Below are positions 43,209-52,260 of a stretch of 64,000 bases of DNA, piece by piece. The DNA comes from LMUY01 sp965199005 (GTDB taxonomy: Bacteria > Pseudomonadota > Alphaproteobacteria > Acetobacterales > Acetobacteraceae): NCBI GenBank assembly GCA_965199005.1, contig CBDAQK010000001.1, positions 62,001 through 126,000 on the forward strand, in the 5' to 3' direction. The notes beneath the pieces are model-generated. The model had not been told where the DNA came from, made no database searches, and worked only from the letters and a program-made list of their open reading frames with translations. Position 1 is the first letter of the stretch, and every line of letters starts with the position of its first letter. Both the position numbers and the translations under genes were made by a program.

Positions 43209-44183
43209 TCAGACCTTCCCTTCACGACGGCTAAGCCGCAGCAGCATCAGCTTCGCGGCGGCCAGCACGATGAACGTGACAACGAAGAGCAGGAAGCCCA
43301 GGCCGATCAACGACGACAGGTATATTTCTGAATCCGCCTCGGTGAACTCGTTGGCGATGGCCGCCGCAATCGAATTTCCCGGCGCCAGCAGCGAGGCCGA
43401 TAATTGGTGTGCATTGCCCAGCACGAAGGTCACGGCCATCGTCTCCCCCAAGGCACGCCCAAGGCCGAGGAAGATGCCGCCAACGACCGCCGTCCGCGTA
43501 TAGGGGAGGACGACGCCGCGAACGACCTCCCATTTGGTTGCGCCGAGGCCGAACGCGGCCTCGCGCAACGGCGTCGGCACCAGGCTGAACACGTCGCGCA
43601 TGACGGAAGAGATGAACGGGATGACCATGACGGCCAGGATGATGCCCGCCGTCAGCATGCCAATGCCCAGCGGCGGCCCGTCGAACAATGTGTTGAGCAC
43701 GGGGATGTCACCGAACGTGTCACTCAGCCACGGCTCGATATAGTCCGACATGAACGGGACGAACACGAACAATCCCCACATGCCGTAAATGATGCTGGGA
43801 ATGCCCGCCAAGAGCTCGATGGCAGCGGCGACCGAGCCACGCAGCCAGTTTGGACAGAGCTCGGTCAGGAAGACGGCAATGCCGAAGCTCACTGGCACGG
43901 CGATCACCATGGCGATGGCCGAGGTCACCAACGTGCCGAAGATCGGCACCAGGGCGCCGAAATCCTGCCGGACCGGATCCCATTCCGACCGGTAGATGAA
44001 GCCCAAGCCGAATTTGCGAAACGCCGGCAGGCCGCCATAGAACATCGAGAACGCCGCAGCCCCGAGGCTGAGCAGCACGAACAAGGCGGCTGACAACACG
44101 AGGATCCGGAAGATCGGGTCACCGTGCCGCTGGGCACGCCGCCGGGTCTTCACTGCAACGAACCCTACGGCCGCTCTCTGCAT
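43209..44183 (-). CDS. pstC: Phosphate ABC transporter permease PstC
   Basis: A 324-residue permease, about six membrane segments, with LVPTPLREAAFGLGATKWEV as EAA loop and GLGRALGETMAV as the phosphate-family signature. It is separated from pstS by 123 bp that contain a strong hairpin repeat, which may lower expression of pstCAB relative to pstS. No strong ribosome site precedes ATG 44183; a TTG at 44186 is adjacent. Confidence 0.95.
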   Translation of the reverse strand: MQRAAVGFVAVKTRRRAQRHGDPIFRILVLSAALFVLLSLGAAAFSMFYGGLPAFRKFGLGFIYRSEWDPVRQDFGALVPIFGTLVTSAIAMVIAVPVSFGIAVFLTELCPNWLRGSVAAAIELLAGIPSIIYGMWGLFVFVPFMSDYIEPWLSDTFGDIPVLNTLFDGPPLGIGMLTAGIILAVMVIPFISSVMRDVFSLVPTPLREAAFGLGATKWEVVRGVVLPYTRTAVVGGIFLGLGRALGETMAVTFVLGNAHQLSASLLAPGNSIAAAIANEFTEADSEIYLSSLIGLGFLLFVVTFIVLAAAKLMLLRLSRREGKV

Positions 44184-44204
44184 CAAATTCGTCGCCTAAT
44201 GTCA

Positions 44205-44276
44205 GTAGGGTGGGGTGCTCTTCGGCACCCCACCGGCCAGCGGAAGCAAGTGTGGGGTTACGGCACCCCACCCTAT
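44205..44276. repeat. REP-like palindromic element between pstS and pstC
   Basis: GTAGGGTGGGGTGC at 44205-44218 pairs with the inverted GCACCCCACCCTAT at 44263-44276 (13 of 14 pairs). An inner perfect hairpin, GGTGGGGTGC-tcttcg-GCACCCCACC (44209-44234), and a further GTGGGG at 44252 allow alternative folds. On the transcribed (minus) strand it lies just after pstS, where hairpins typically protect the pstS message or attenuate reading into pstC. A second element with GTAGGG...CCCTAC ends is at 56134-56216. Confidence 0.75.
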
Positions 44277-44306
44277 GAATAGGAGTCGTTCCATGGCAAC
44301 GCTGCT

Positions 44307-45317
44307 CTAGTGGATCTGGGCGCCCCAGTACGTCTCGATCTGGCTTACCAGGGCCGGGGGAAGAGCGACGTAGTCCAGCTTGTCGGCCATCGGGGCACCG
44401 TTCTCGAATGCCCATTTGAAGAAGGCCAGGGCGGTCTTCGACCGTGCCTCATCCTTCGGCTGCTTGTACATCAGGATGAAGGTGGTTGCGGCAATCGGGT
44501 AGGCGTCGTCGCCGGGCGCATCCGTCATCAGCAGGTAGAAATCGCTCGCATGGGCCCAATCCGCGCTCGCTGCCGCGGCCTGGAAGCTGCCGGTGTTCGG
44601 CTCCACGTACTTGCCCGCATGGTTGCGAACCAGGGCAAACTTCATCTTGTTCTGAAGCACATACGCGTATTCGACATAGCCGATCGAACCCTTGATCCGG
44701 TTCACGTATTCGGCCACGCCCTCGTTCCCCTTGCCACCCACGCCGACCGGCCAAGAGACGGAGGTGCCTTCGCCGATCTTGGACTTCCACTCCGGGCTGA
44801 CCTTGGACAGGTAATCCACCCAGTTGAAGGTGGTGCCCGATCCATCCGAACGGTGCACGACGGTGACGGCCAGGTTCGGCAGCTTCAGATCGGGGTTCAG
44901 CGCAACGACCGCCGGGTCGTTCCACTTTTTGATCGTTCCCATCATCAGGTCGGCCAGCATCTCGCCGGTCAGATGCAGCTTGCCCGCGTCCACGCCTTCG
45001 ATATTGACCACCGGCACGATGCCGCCGATCACGGACGGGAATTGTGCCAGCCCCGCAGCCTTCAGGTCGTCGGACGACAACGGCGCGTCGGTCGCGCCGA
45101 AATCGACCGTTCCGGCCTTGATTTGCGCGATGCCGCCGCCGGAACCGATCGACTGATAGTTCACCTGAACGGATTTCAGCTTGCTGTACGCGTCCGACCA
45201 GCTGGAGAGCACGGGATACACGAAGGTGGACCCGGCGCCCGTGATCTGCTGCGCTGCTGCCGGAAGGGAGAGCGCCAGCGATATGGCAGCCGCAAGCAGA
45301 GAGTGTCTAAATTTCAT
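44307..45317 (-). CDS. pstS: Periplasmic phosphate-binding protein PstS
   Basis: A 336-residue protein with a Sec signal (cleavage near PAAA-QQ). Phosphate-site segments are GAGSTFVYPV, QSIGSGGGIAQI, DFGATDAPL and HRSDGSGTTFNW, as in E. coli PstS. AGGAG lies 5 bases before ATG 45317. First gene of pstSCAB-phoU-phoB and preceded by a strong Pho box, so it should be induced by phosphate starvation. Confidence 0.96.
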   Translation of the reverse strand: MKFRHSLLAAAISLALSLPAAAQQITGAGSTFVYPVLSSWSDAYSKLKSVQVNYQSIGSGGGIAQIKAGTVDFGATDAPLSSDDLKAAGLAQFPSVIGGIVPVVNIEGVDAGKLHLTGEMLADLMMGTIKKWNDPAVVALNPDLKLPNLAVTVVHRSDGSGTTFNWVDYLSKVSPEWKSKIGEGTSVSWPVGVGGKGNEGVAEYVNRIKGSIGYVEYAYVLQNKMKFALVRNHAGKYVEPNTGSFQAAAASADWAHASDFYLLMTDAPGDDAYPIAATTFILMYKQPKDEARSKTALAFFKWAFENGAPMADKLDYVALPPALVSQIETYWGAQIH

Positions 45318-45405
45318 CAAAGCTCCTGGGCGGCAGGAGTTGCCACGCGCGACGATCGCTGCGTTAAGAACCCGTCACCGCACGGGCACTCCCTACCCTT
45401 GCTTG

Positions 45406-45444
45406 AAGACGCTTAAATGACAGAGAGATGACAAATCGATGACA
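45406..45444 (-). promoter_or_regulatory. Pho box array (PhoB-binding site) upstream of pstS
   Basis: Read on the minus strand, TGTCAT occurs three times exactly 11 bp apart (+ strand positions 45439-45444, 45428-45433, 45417-45422), followed by a fourth degenerate copy CGTCTT at 45406-45411 in the same phase. The 11-bp direct repeat of TGTCA is the established PhoB target. Three or four repeats would bind more than one PhoB dimer. The array lies about 90-130 bp before the pstS start. Confidence 0.9.
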
Positions 45445-45470
45445 CTCAAATGCCTGTCGCCGGCGGCTCG

Positions 45471-46583
45471 ATGACCCTTCCACCCCATGGCATACCATGG
45501 TCCTGCGCCACGCCGGAGGCGGCGGGGTTCCACACGGGGCGCCTGGCCGAGGCTGTTGCCTTCGCGCAGGCACATGAAAGCCTGTGGCAACGCGATATCG
45601 CTGCCCAATTGGCCGCTGGGAATTTCGAGCCCCCGCCCGATAACGAGGTGATCGGCCCCGTCGCACCCCGTGGCGGCCCGAACGGTCTGATCCTGCGCCA
45701 TGGAAAAAGGGTCGCGTCATGGGGCGATACCCGCCAGGTCGACATGACGTTCAGCGTCGCCAAAAGCTACCTGTCGATCCTGGCGGGGATCGCGTGGGGC
45801 GATGGGCTGATCACGGATTTGGACGAACCGATCGCCCGCACCGTCGATGATGGTGGCTTCGAGGGCGCCCATAACGGGGCGATCACGTGGCGGCAGATGC
45901 TGCAAAACACCTCCGAATGGGAGGGCAGCCTGTTTGGCAAATCCGAGCAGATCGACCGCAACCGCAGCCTGGCCAGCGAAGATGCCGGCCACCCCGATGC
46001 GGCCAAAGGCGCCGCGCGGCCGCTCCAGACACCGGGAACGTTCTGGGAATATAACGACGTCCGGGTGAACCGGCTGAGCCTGGCGCTGCTGCGCCGCTTC
46101 GGCCGCGCCCTGCCTGCCGTGTTCGCCGAGCGCGTGATGCAGCCGCTCGGCGCATCGGCGGACTGGCATTGGGAGGGGTATCGAACCTCCTTCGTCGAGG
46201 TCGGGGGGCAGATGGTGCAGTCCGTCTCCGGCGGCGGCCATTGGGGCGGCGGCATGTTCATCCATGCGGAGGACCAGGCGCGGATCGGCCAGATGATGCT
46301 GCAAGACGGCGTCTGGGGCGGCCGGCGCATCCTGCCGTCGGGTTGGGTGGCAGAATCGGTCACGCCCTGCGCGTTGAAGCCGCGCTATGGGTTGTTCTGG
46401 TGGCTCAACGTGGACGGGACGTATCATCCCGCTGCCCCCCGGGACAGCTTCTTTGCCAAGGGTGCGGGCGGCAACGTCACGTGGATCGACCCCACCCACG
46501 ACCTCGTTGCCGTGCTACGATGGATTGACGCGGCACAACTGGATGCCTGGATCGGCCAGGTTTTGGCGGCAATGCGGACGTAG
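45471..46583 (+). CDS. Serine hydrolase, beta-lactamase/penicillin-binding-protein fold
   Basis: A 370-residue member of the class C beta-lactamase-like (PF00144) family. Nucleophile motif S95-V-A-K98 (FSVAKSYLS), tyrosine at Y194 in EYNDV, and a late GAGGNVTW in place of the KTG/HxG box. No signal peptide is seen, so it is probably cytoplasmic, like esterase or aminohydrolase members. An in-frame ATG at 45450 would sit 6 bp from the Pho box; ATG 45471 is the more natural start. It is divergent from pstS and 52 bp before the binding-protein gene of a Dpp-type importer. Substrate unknown. Confidence 0.87.
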   Translation: MTLPPHGIPWSCATPEAAGFHTGRLAEAVAFAQAHESLWQRDIAAQLAAGNFEPPPDNEVIGPVAPRGGPNGLILRHGKRVASWGDTRQVDMTFSVAKSYLSILAGIAWGDGLITDLDEPIARTVDDGGFEGAHNGAITWRQMLQNTSEWEGSLFGKSEQIDRNRSLASEDAGHPDAAKGAARPLQTPGTFWEYNDVRVNRLSLALLRRFGRALPAVFAERVMQPLGASADWHWEGYRTSFVEVGGQMVQSVSGGGHWGGGMFIHAEDQARIGQMMLQDGVWGGRRILPSGWVAESVTPCALKPRYGLFWWLNVDGTYHPAAPRDSFFAKGAGGNVTWIDPTHDLVAVLRWIDAAQLDAWIGQVLAAMRT

Positions 46584-46635
46584 CGGATCATGGCCCGCCG
46601 ATTGCATCGCAACCCGGCAAGGATTGGAGGCACGA

Positions 46636-48426
46636 ATGGACGGGCGAGACCTCAAGGCTAGCATCGAGCAGGTGAAGCAAGGGCGGCTCAGTCGCCGCGG
46701 CTTCGTCAGTCAAATGATCGCGGGCGGCCTGACGGCGGCGATGGCGACCCAGTTGCTGGCACTGGGCGGTGTCGCCTATGCGCAATCGGCCCCCACCTAC
46801 AAGCCGACCAAGGCCGGCGGTGGCGGCACGCTCAAGCTGCTGTGGTGGCAAGGCCCGACCCTGCTGAACCCGCATTTTGCCGTCGGCACCAAGGACCAGG
46901 ACGGTTCCCGCCTGTTCTACGAGCCGCTGGCAGCCTGGGATTCCAACGGGGAATTGCAGCCAATCCTGGCCGCTGAGTTGCCGAGCGTGGACAAGGGAAC
47001 CTTGGCGGAGGACGGCAGGTCCGTCACCTGGAAGTTGAAGCAGGGTGTGAAATGGCACGACGGCCAGCCCTTCACCGCTGATGATTGCGTGTTCAACTGG
47101 CAATATGCGGCCGATCCGGCCACGGCAGCCGTGACCACAGGCAGCTACAACAACGTTTCCGTCGAAAAGATCGACGAATACACCGTCCGCGTGGTGTTCA
47201 AAGCGCCTTCGCCGTTCTGGGCGGATGCCTTCGTCGGCAATAACGGCATGCTCATTCCGAAGCATCTTTTTGCGAACTACTCTGGCGCCAAGTCCCGCGA
47301 CGCGCCGACCAATTTGAAGCCCGTCGGAACCGGCCCATATTTGTTCAAGGATTTCGCTCCCGGGGACCTCGTCACCGGCGTGATCAATCCGAATTACCAT
47401 AAGCCGAACCGGCCCTATTTCGACGCGGTCGAGATGAAGGGCGGCGGTGATGCGTCCTCCGCCGCCCGCGCCGTTCTGCAAACTGGCGAATACGACCTCG
47501 CCTGGAACCTGCAGGTCGAGGACGAGGTATTGACCCGGTTCGAAGCCGCCGGGAAAGGCACCGTCCGCATCACCCAGGGCGGCAATATCGAGCATATCCA
47601 GCTCAACAGCACCGACCCCAATGTCGAGGTCGATGGCGAGCGGTCGAGCATCAAGACCAAGCACCCCACCCTGTCCGACCCGGCGGTGCGGCAGGCGCTA
47701 TCGCTGCTGGTCGATCGGGCGTCGGTCGAGAAATACATCTACGGGCGCACCGGCGCGGCCACGCCGAACTACATCAACAACCCGGCGCGGTTCCGCTCAA
47801 CGAACACGAAATACGAGTTCAATGTCGATAAGGCGATCGCCATCCTGGAGGCGGCAGGTTGGAAGCCGGGGCCGGATGGCACGCGCACCAAGGACGGCAA
47901 GGCGCTGAAATACGTCTTCCAAAGCTCGATCAACCAGCCGCGCCAGAAGACGCAGCAGATCGTCAAGCAGGCGTGCAAGAAAGCCGGGATCGAAATCGAG
48001 ATCAAGGCGGTGGTTTCCTCGGTCTTCTTCTCCTCCGACGTCGCCAACCCGGATACCTATCCGCATTTCTACACCGATCTGCAGATGTATACGACAGGCC
48101 CGACGCAGCCAGACCCGGGCCTTTTCCTGCAATGCTTCCTCTCAACCGAGGTCGCGCAGAAATCCAATAAATGGCAGGGCCGCAATATCGCCCGATGGCA
48201 GAACGCTGAGTATGACCGCGTCTATGCCCAGGGGCTGGTCGAACTCGACCCAATCAAGCGGGCCGGGCTGATGATCCAACTCAACGATTTGGCGGTGAAC
48301 AACGAGGTGGTGATCCCCGTCGTCACCCGCCCCAGCGTCGCGGCGCTCACCAAGAACCTGGTGGCCGAACTCAGCGGCTTCGACAGCTATATTTGGGCCC
48401 TGGCGGACTGGTACAAAACCACCTAG
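46636..48426 (+). CDS. ABC transporter substrate-binding protein, family 5 (Dpp/Nik type)
   Basis: A 596-residue periplasmic binding protein. The N-terminal SRRGFVSQMIAGGLTAAMAT is a probable Tat signal. Family-5 blocks: LNPHFAVGTKDQD, WHDGQPFTADDCVFNWQY, PVGTGPYLFKDF and DPAVRQALSLLVDR. It is larger than DppA (~535). GGAGG lies 5 bases before the ATG. It opens a seven-gene operon with permeases, ATPases, a monooxygenase and an aldolase. The ligand may be a peptide, opine-like compound or metal chelate. Confidence 0.92.
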   Translation: MDGRDLKASIEQVKQGRLSRRGFVSQMIAGGLTAAMATQLLALGGVAYAQSAPTYKPTKAGGGGTLKLLWWQGPTLLNPHFAVGTKDQDGSRLFYEPLAAWDSNGELQPILAAELPSVDKGTLAEDGRSVTWKLKQGVKWHDGQPFTADDCVFNWQYAADPATAAVTTGSYNNVSVEKIDEYTVRVVFKAPSPFWADAFVGNNGMLIPKHLFANYSGAKSRDAPTNLKPVGTGPYLFKDFAPGDLVTGVINPNYHKPNRPYFDAVEMKGGGDASSAARAVLQTGEYDLAWNLQVEDEVLTRFEAAGKGTVRITQGGNIEHIQLNSTDPNVEVDGERSSIKTKHPTLSDPAVRQALSLLVDRASVEKYIYGRTGAATPNYINNPARFRSTNTKYEFNVDKAIAILEAAGWKPGPDGTRTKDGKALKYVFQSSINQPRQKTQQIVKQACKKAGIEIEIKAVVSSVFFSSDVANPDTYPHFYTDLQMYTTGPTQPDPGLFLQCFLSTEVAQKSNKWQGRNIARWQNAEYDRVYAQGLVELDPIKRAGLMIQLNDLAVNNEVVIPVVTRPSVAALTKNLVAELSGFDSYIWALADWYKTT

Positions 48427-48432
48427 GCGCGG

Positions 48433-49395
48433 ATGTCCCGCTCCTACCTGCTGCGGCGCCTGCTGCTCGCGATCCCCAGCCTGCTGGGGATCAGCCTGGT
48501 GCTGTATACCCTGCTGGCGTTGGCGCCGGGCGACCCGTTCGGCGAGATGATGAGCAACCCGAACATCCCGGCCTCCGTGCAGGAAACGCTACGGGCGCAG
48601 TTCGGGCTGAATGACCCGATCTGGCTGCGCTACGTGCATTGGCTGGTCGCCATGCTGCACGGCAATTGGGGGTTCTCCTTCGTGAGCCGGATCGATGTCG
48701 ACCGGCTGATCCTGCAGCGCATCCCCGTGACATTGGCGGTGATCGGCGCGTCGCAGCTCCTGGCGGTCGTGGTCGCGATCCCAGTCGGCGTGTTGGCCGC
48801 TGCCAAGCCCTATTCGGTCTTCGACCAGGCGGCCAACACCCTGGCCTTCGTCGGCTTCTCCCTGCCGACTTTCTTCACCGGGCTTCTGATGATCCTCATC
48901 TTCAGCATCCAGCTGGACTGGCTGCCCTTCGTGTTCCGGACCGATATCGGGGCCACGGGCTGGGCATGGTGGTGGGCTGAGATACGCCAGTCGATCATGC
49001 CGGTGACCGTGCTAGGCTTGTTCCAGGGCGCCTCGCTGGTGCGCTTCGTCCGCTCTTCGGTGATGGACGTCATCAAGCTGGACTATGTGACCACCGCCCG
49101 GTCCAAGGGCATTGGGGGGCGCCGGGTGCTGTTGCGCCATGTCGTGCGCAACGCGCTGATCCCCGTGGTGACGCTGGTGGCGTTGCAGATGCCGGTGGTG
49201 TTCGGCGGCGCCATCATTACCGAACAGATCTTCCGCATCCCGGGAATCGGCTCGCTGCTGATCGCCTCCATCCTCTCCAACGACACGCCCGTAGTGATGG
49301 GCGTCACCTTTGTCTTCGCCGGGCTCGTCGTGCTCTTCAACCTGATCGCGGACATTCTGTATGGCTGGCTCGACCCCCGCATCGCTTTCCGCTGA
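48433..49395 (+). CDS. ABC transporter permease, DppB type
   Basis: A 320-residue permease with about six membrane segments. LLRRLLLAIPSLLGISLVLY is the usual first segment, LDYVTTARSKGIGGRRVLLR the EAA loop and RIPGIGSLLI the family end-block. It starts 6 bp after the binding-protein stop. Confidence 0.95.
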   Translation: MSRSYLLRRLLLAIPSLLGISLVLYTLLALAPGDPFGEMMSNPNIPASVQETLRAQFGLNDPIWLRYVHWLVAMLHGNWGFSFVSRIDVDRLILQRIPVTLAVIGASQLLAVVVAIPVGVLAAAKPYSVFDQAANTLAFVGFSLPTFFTGLLMILIFSIQLDWLPFVFRTDIGATGWAWWWAEIRQSIMPVTVLGLFQGASLVRFVRSSVMDVIKLDYVTTARSKGIGGRRVLLRHVVRNALIPVVTLVALQMPVVFGGAIITEQIFRIPGIGSLLIASILSNDTPVVMGVTFVFAGLVVLFNLIADILYGWLDPRIAFR

Positions 49396-49399
49396 GGCG

Positions 49400-50314
49400 A
49401 TGGGGCCGGCCGCCACCGCTTCGGCGCGGCTGAAGCCTAGCGTCCCGCCCGCAAAGGAGGCATGGCGCCGGTTCCGCAGGCATCGCCTGGCGGTGGTCAG
49501 CATCGTCGTCCTGGCGCTGATCGCCCTTGCCATCCTGGCCGGCCCCTCGCTATGGCGGGTGCCGATCGACGACATCGATTTCGGGGCGCAATTGGCTGGT
49601 TCCTCCCTGGCGCATCCCCTTGGCACCGACGATCTGGGCCAGGATTTGCTGGCACGGATGATGTATGGCGGACGCATCTCCCTGGCCGTCGGCTTTGCGG
49701 CGATGGTGGTGGCGGTCGTGGTCGGCGTGCTGGTGGGGGCTGTCGCGGGCATGGCCAGCGGCTGGCTCGACGCCGTGCTGATGTGGGTCAGCGATTTGTT
49801 CCTCTCGCTGCCGCAATTGCCGCTGCTGCTGCTGATCATCTATCTGTTCCGCAACATTCTCTCCCGGCTGTTCGGCACCGAGGGCGGGGTGTTCATCCTG
49901 ATTGTCATCGTGATCGGCGGGCTGCGCTGGATGCCGGTGGCGCGGCTGGTGCGGGCGCAGTTCTTTTCGTTGCGGGAGAAGGAGTTCGTGGAGGCGGCCC
50001 GGGCGCTCGGCGCGTCCAAGCTGCGGCTGGTGGTGCGCCATATCCTGCCCAACGCGCTGGGTCCCGTGATCGTCGCCGCCACCATCGAGGTGGCCAACGC
50101 CATCATTGCGGAATCCACCCTGTCCTTCCTCGGGCTTGGCTTTCCGCCGGACATCCCGACCTGGGGCCGCATGCTATTCGACGCCAAGGATTACCTGGAC
50201 AGCGCGCCGCATTGGGCGCTGTGGCCGGGTTCGGCGATCTTCCTGTCCGTACTGGCGATCAACTTCATCGGCGACGGGCTGCGCGACGCGCTCGACGCCC
50301 GCCGCGTGGCCTAG
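49400..50314 (+). CDS. ABC transporter permease, DppC type
   Basis: A 304-residue permease; WRRFRRHRLAVVSIVVL starts the DppC-like N-terminus, HPLGTDDLGQDLLARMMYGG is the family signature and EFVEAARALGASKLRLVVR the EAA loop. ATG 49400 lies just after the DppB stop with GAGG close upstream; ATG 49361 would overlap it by 35 bp. Confidence 0.94.
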   Translation: MGPAATASARLKPSVPPAKEAWRRFRRHRLAVVSIVVLALIALAILAGPSLWRVPIDDIDFGAQLAGSSLAHPLGTDDLGQDLLARMMYGGRISLAVGFAAMVVAVVVGVLVGAVAGMASGWLDAVLMWVSDLFLSLPQLPLLLLIIYLFRNILSRLFGTEGGVFILIVIVIGGLRWMPVARLVRAQFFSLREKEFVEAARALGASKLRLVVRHILPNALGPVIVAATIEVANAIIAESTLSFLGLGFPPDIPTWGRMLFDAKDYLDSAPHWALWPGSAIFLSVLAINFIGDGLRDALDARRVA

Positions 50315-50315
50315 C

Positions 50316-51296
50316 GTGGCGGCCTTGCTCGACATCCGCGATCTGCGCACGTGGTTTCGCACCGATGACGGCATGGTGCGGGCGGTGGACGGCGTCAGCA
50401 TGGCGATCAACGCCGGGGAGACCCTGGCCGTCGTCGGCGAATCCGGCTGCGGCAAGACCGTCACCGCCCGCAGCGTGCTGAAGCTGATCGACATGCCGCC
50501 AGGCCGCTTCGAATCCGGCCAAATCCTGTGGCGCGGCCGCGACCTCATCCCGCTACGCCCGGCCGAGATGGATCAAATCCGCGCCCGCGAGATCGGCATG
50601 GTGTTTCAGGAGCCGATGACCTCGCTGAACCCGGTCTACAGCGTCGGCAGCCAAATCTGCGAATCCCTGCGCACGCACGAAAAGCTGTCGCGCAAGGCGG
50701 CGATGGAGGGCGCGGTGGACATGCTGCGGCTGGTGCAAATCCCGAATGCCGAACGCCGCGTGCGCGACTATCCGCACCAATTCTCCGGCGGGATGCGGCA
50801 GCGGGTGATGATCGCGATGGCGCTGGTGTGCAAGCCGCAATTGCTGATCGCCGACGAGCCGACCACGGCGCTGGACGTGACCATCCAGGCGCAAATCCTG
50901 GAGCTGCTGGAGGAGATCAAGGCGCGGCTGGGCATGGCCATCATGCTCATCACCCACGCCATGGGCGTGGTGGCGGAGAACGCGCAGCGTGTGGTGGTGA
51001 TGTATGCCGGCAAGGTGGTAGAGGAAGCACCGGTGGACGAACTGTTCGCCAACCCGCGCCACCCCTACACGCAGGGGCTTATCCGCTCGATCCCCCGGGT
51101 GGACGCGCAAGTGCAGGGCCGCGTGCGGCTAGCGCAAATCCGCGGCACGGTGCCGAGCCTGCTGAACCCGCCTGTGGGGTGCCGCTTCGCCGACCGCTGC
51201 AGCTTCACCATCGATGCCTGCCGCGCAGCCGAGCCTCCCCTGATCCTTGTGGCGCCGGATCATAAGGCCGCCTGCATCCGAGCGCATGATGTCTGA
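50316..51296 (+). CDS. ABC transporter ATP-binding protein, DppD type
   Basis: A 326-residue ATPase: Walker A GESGCGKTV (41-49), FSGGMRQRVMIAMAL signature, LLIADEPTTALDVT Walker B, and the C-terminal oligopeptide domain with CRFADRC. The switch residue reads LITHAMGVV where most relatives have LITHDLGVV. The start is GTG, 1 bp after the DppC stop; it overlaps DppF by 11 bp. Confidence 0.94.
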   Translation: MAALLDIRDLRTWFRTDDGMVRAVDGVSMAINAGETLAVVGESGCGKTVTARSVLKLIDMPPGRFESGQILWRGRDLIPLRPAEMDQIRAREIGMVFQEPMTSLNPVYSVGSQICESLRTHEKLSRKAAMEGAVDMLRLVQIPNAERRVRDYPHQFSGGMRQRVMIAMALVCKPQLLIADEPTTALDVTIQAQILELLEEIKARLGMAIMLITHAMGVVAENAQRVVVMYAGKVVEEAPVDELFANPRHPYTQGLIRSIPRVDAQVQGRVRLAQIRGTVPSLLNPPVGCRFADRCSFTIDACRAAEPPLILVAPDHKAACIRAHDV

Positions 51297-52260
51297 CGCC
51301 CTGCTCTCGGTCCGCGACCTGAAGAAGCATTTCCCGATCAAGGGCGGCGTGCTGGCGCGCGAAATCGACCGCGTGCATGCGGTGGACGGCGTGACGTTGG
51401 ACATCGCCGCGGGGGAAACCTTGGGCCTGGTGGGGGAATCCGGCTGCGGCAAATCCACCACCGGGCGCTGCATCATGCGGCTGATCGAGCCCAGCGCCGG
51501 GCAAATCCTGTTCCAGGGCCGCGACGTGACCGCGCTGGAAGGCGGTGCGTTGCGCCGCATGCGCCGCGACATGCAGATCATTTTCCAGGACCCGTTCGCC
51601 TCGCTGAACCCGCGCCACACCGTGCGCGGCATCGTTGGCGAGGCGCTGATTATCCATAAACTTGCCAAGACCCGGCGCGAGCTGGACGACCAGGTGGTAA
51701 AACTGCTGGAGATGGTGGGGTTGCAGGCCGACCATATGCACCGCTTCGCCCATGAATTCTCCGGCGGCCAACGCCAGCGCATCGGCATCGCCCGCGCCCT
51801 GGCGGTACAGCCCCGGCTGGTGGTGTGTGACGAGGCGGTGTCGGCGCTGGACGTGTCGGTGCAGGCGCAGGTGATCAACCTGCTGGAGGATTTGCAGGAG
51901 AAACTGGGCCTCACCTACCTGTTCATCGCCCATGACCTTTCCGTGGTGGAGCATATCAGCGACCGGGTGGCGGTGATGTATCTCGGCCGGGTGGTGGAGA
52001 TCGCGACCGCGCGGGCGCTGTACGACAACCCGCTCCATCCATATACCGAGGCGCTGCTATCCGCGGTGCCGATCCCGGATCCGAAGGTGAAACGCAAACG
52101 GATCGTGCTAAAGGGGGATGTGCCCAACCCGATCCGCCCGCCCTCCGGCTGCCATTTCCACACGCGCTGCCCCATCGCGGTGGCGCATTGCGCCGTCGAA
52201 TCCCCCCGGCTGGAGCCGGATAGCAGCGGGCACTGGGTTGCCTGCCATCTCCGCCGATGA
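51286..52260 (+). CDS. ABC transporter ATP-binding protein, DppF type
   Basis: A 324-residue ATPase: Walker A GESGCGKST (50-58), FSGGQRQRIGIARAL signature, DEAVSALDVSVQAQ Walker B and the C-terminal CHFHTRCPIA domain. ATG 51286 and ATG 51289 are adjacent alternatives inside the end of DppD. Its stop overlaps the monooxygenase start (ATGA), tying enzyme and importer together. Confidence 0.94.
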   Translation: MMSDALLSVRDLKKHFPIKGGVLAREIDRVHAVDGVTLDIAAGETLGLVGESGCGKSTTGRCIMRLIEPSAGQILFQGRDVTALEGGALRRMRRDMQIIFQDPFASLNPRHTVRGIVGEALIIHKLAKTRRELDDQVVKLLEMVGLQADHMHRFAHEFSGGQRQRIGIARALAVQPRLVVCDEAVSALDVSVQAQVINLLEDLQEKLGLTYLFIAHDLSVVEHISDRVAVMYLGRVVEIATARALYDNPLHPYTEALLSAVPIPDPKVKRKRIVLKGDVPNPIRPPSGCHFHTRCPIAVAHCAVESPRLEPDSSGHWVACHLRR

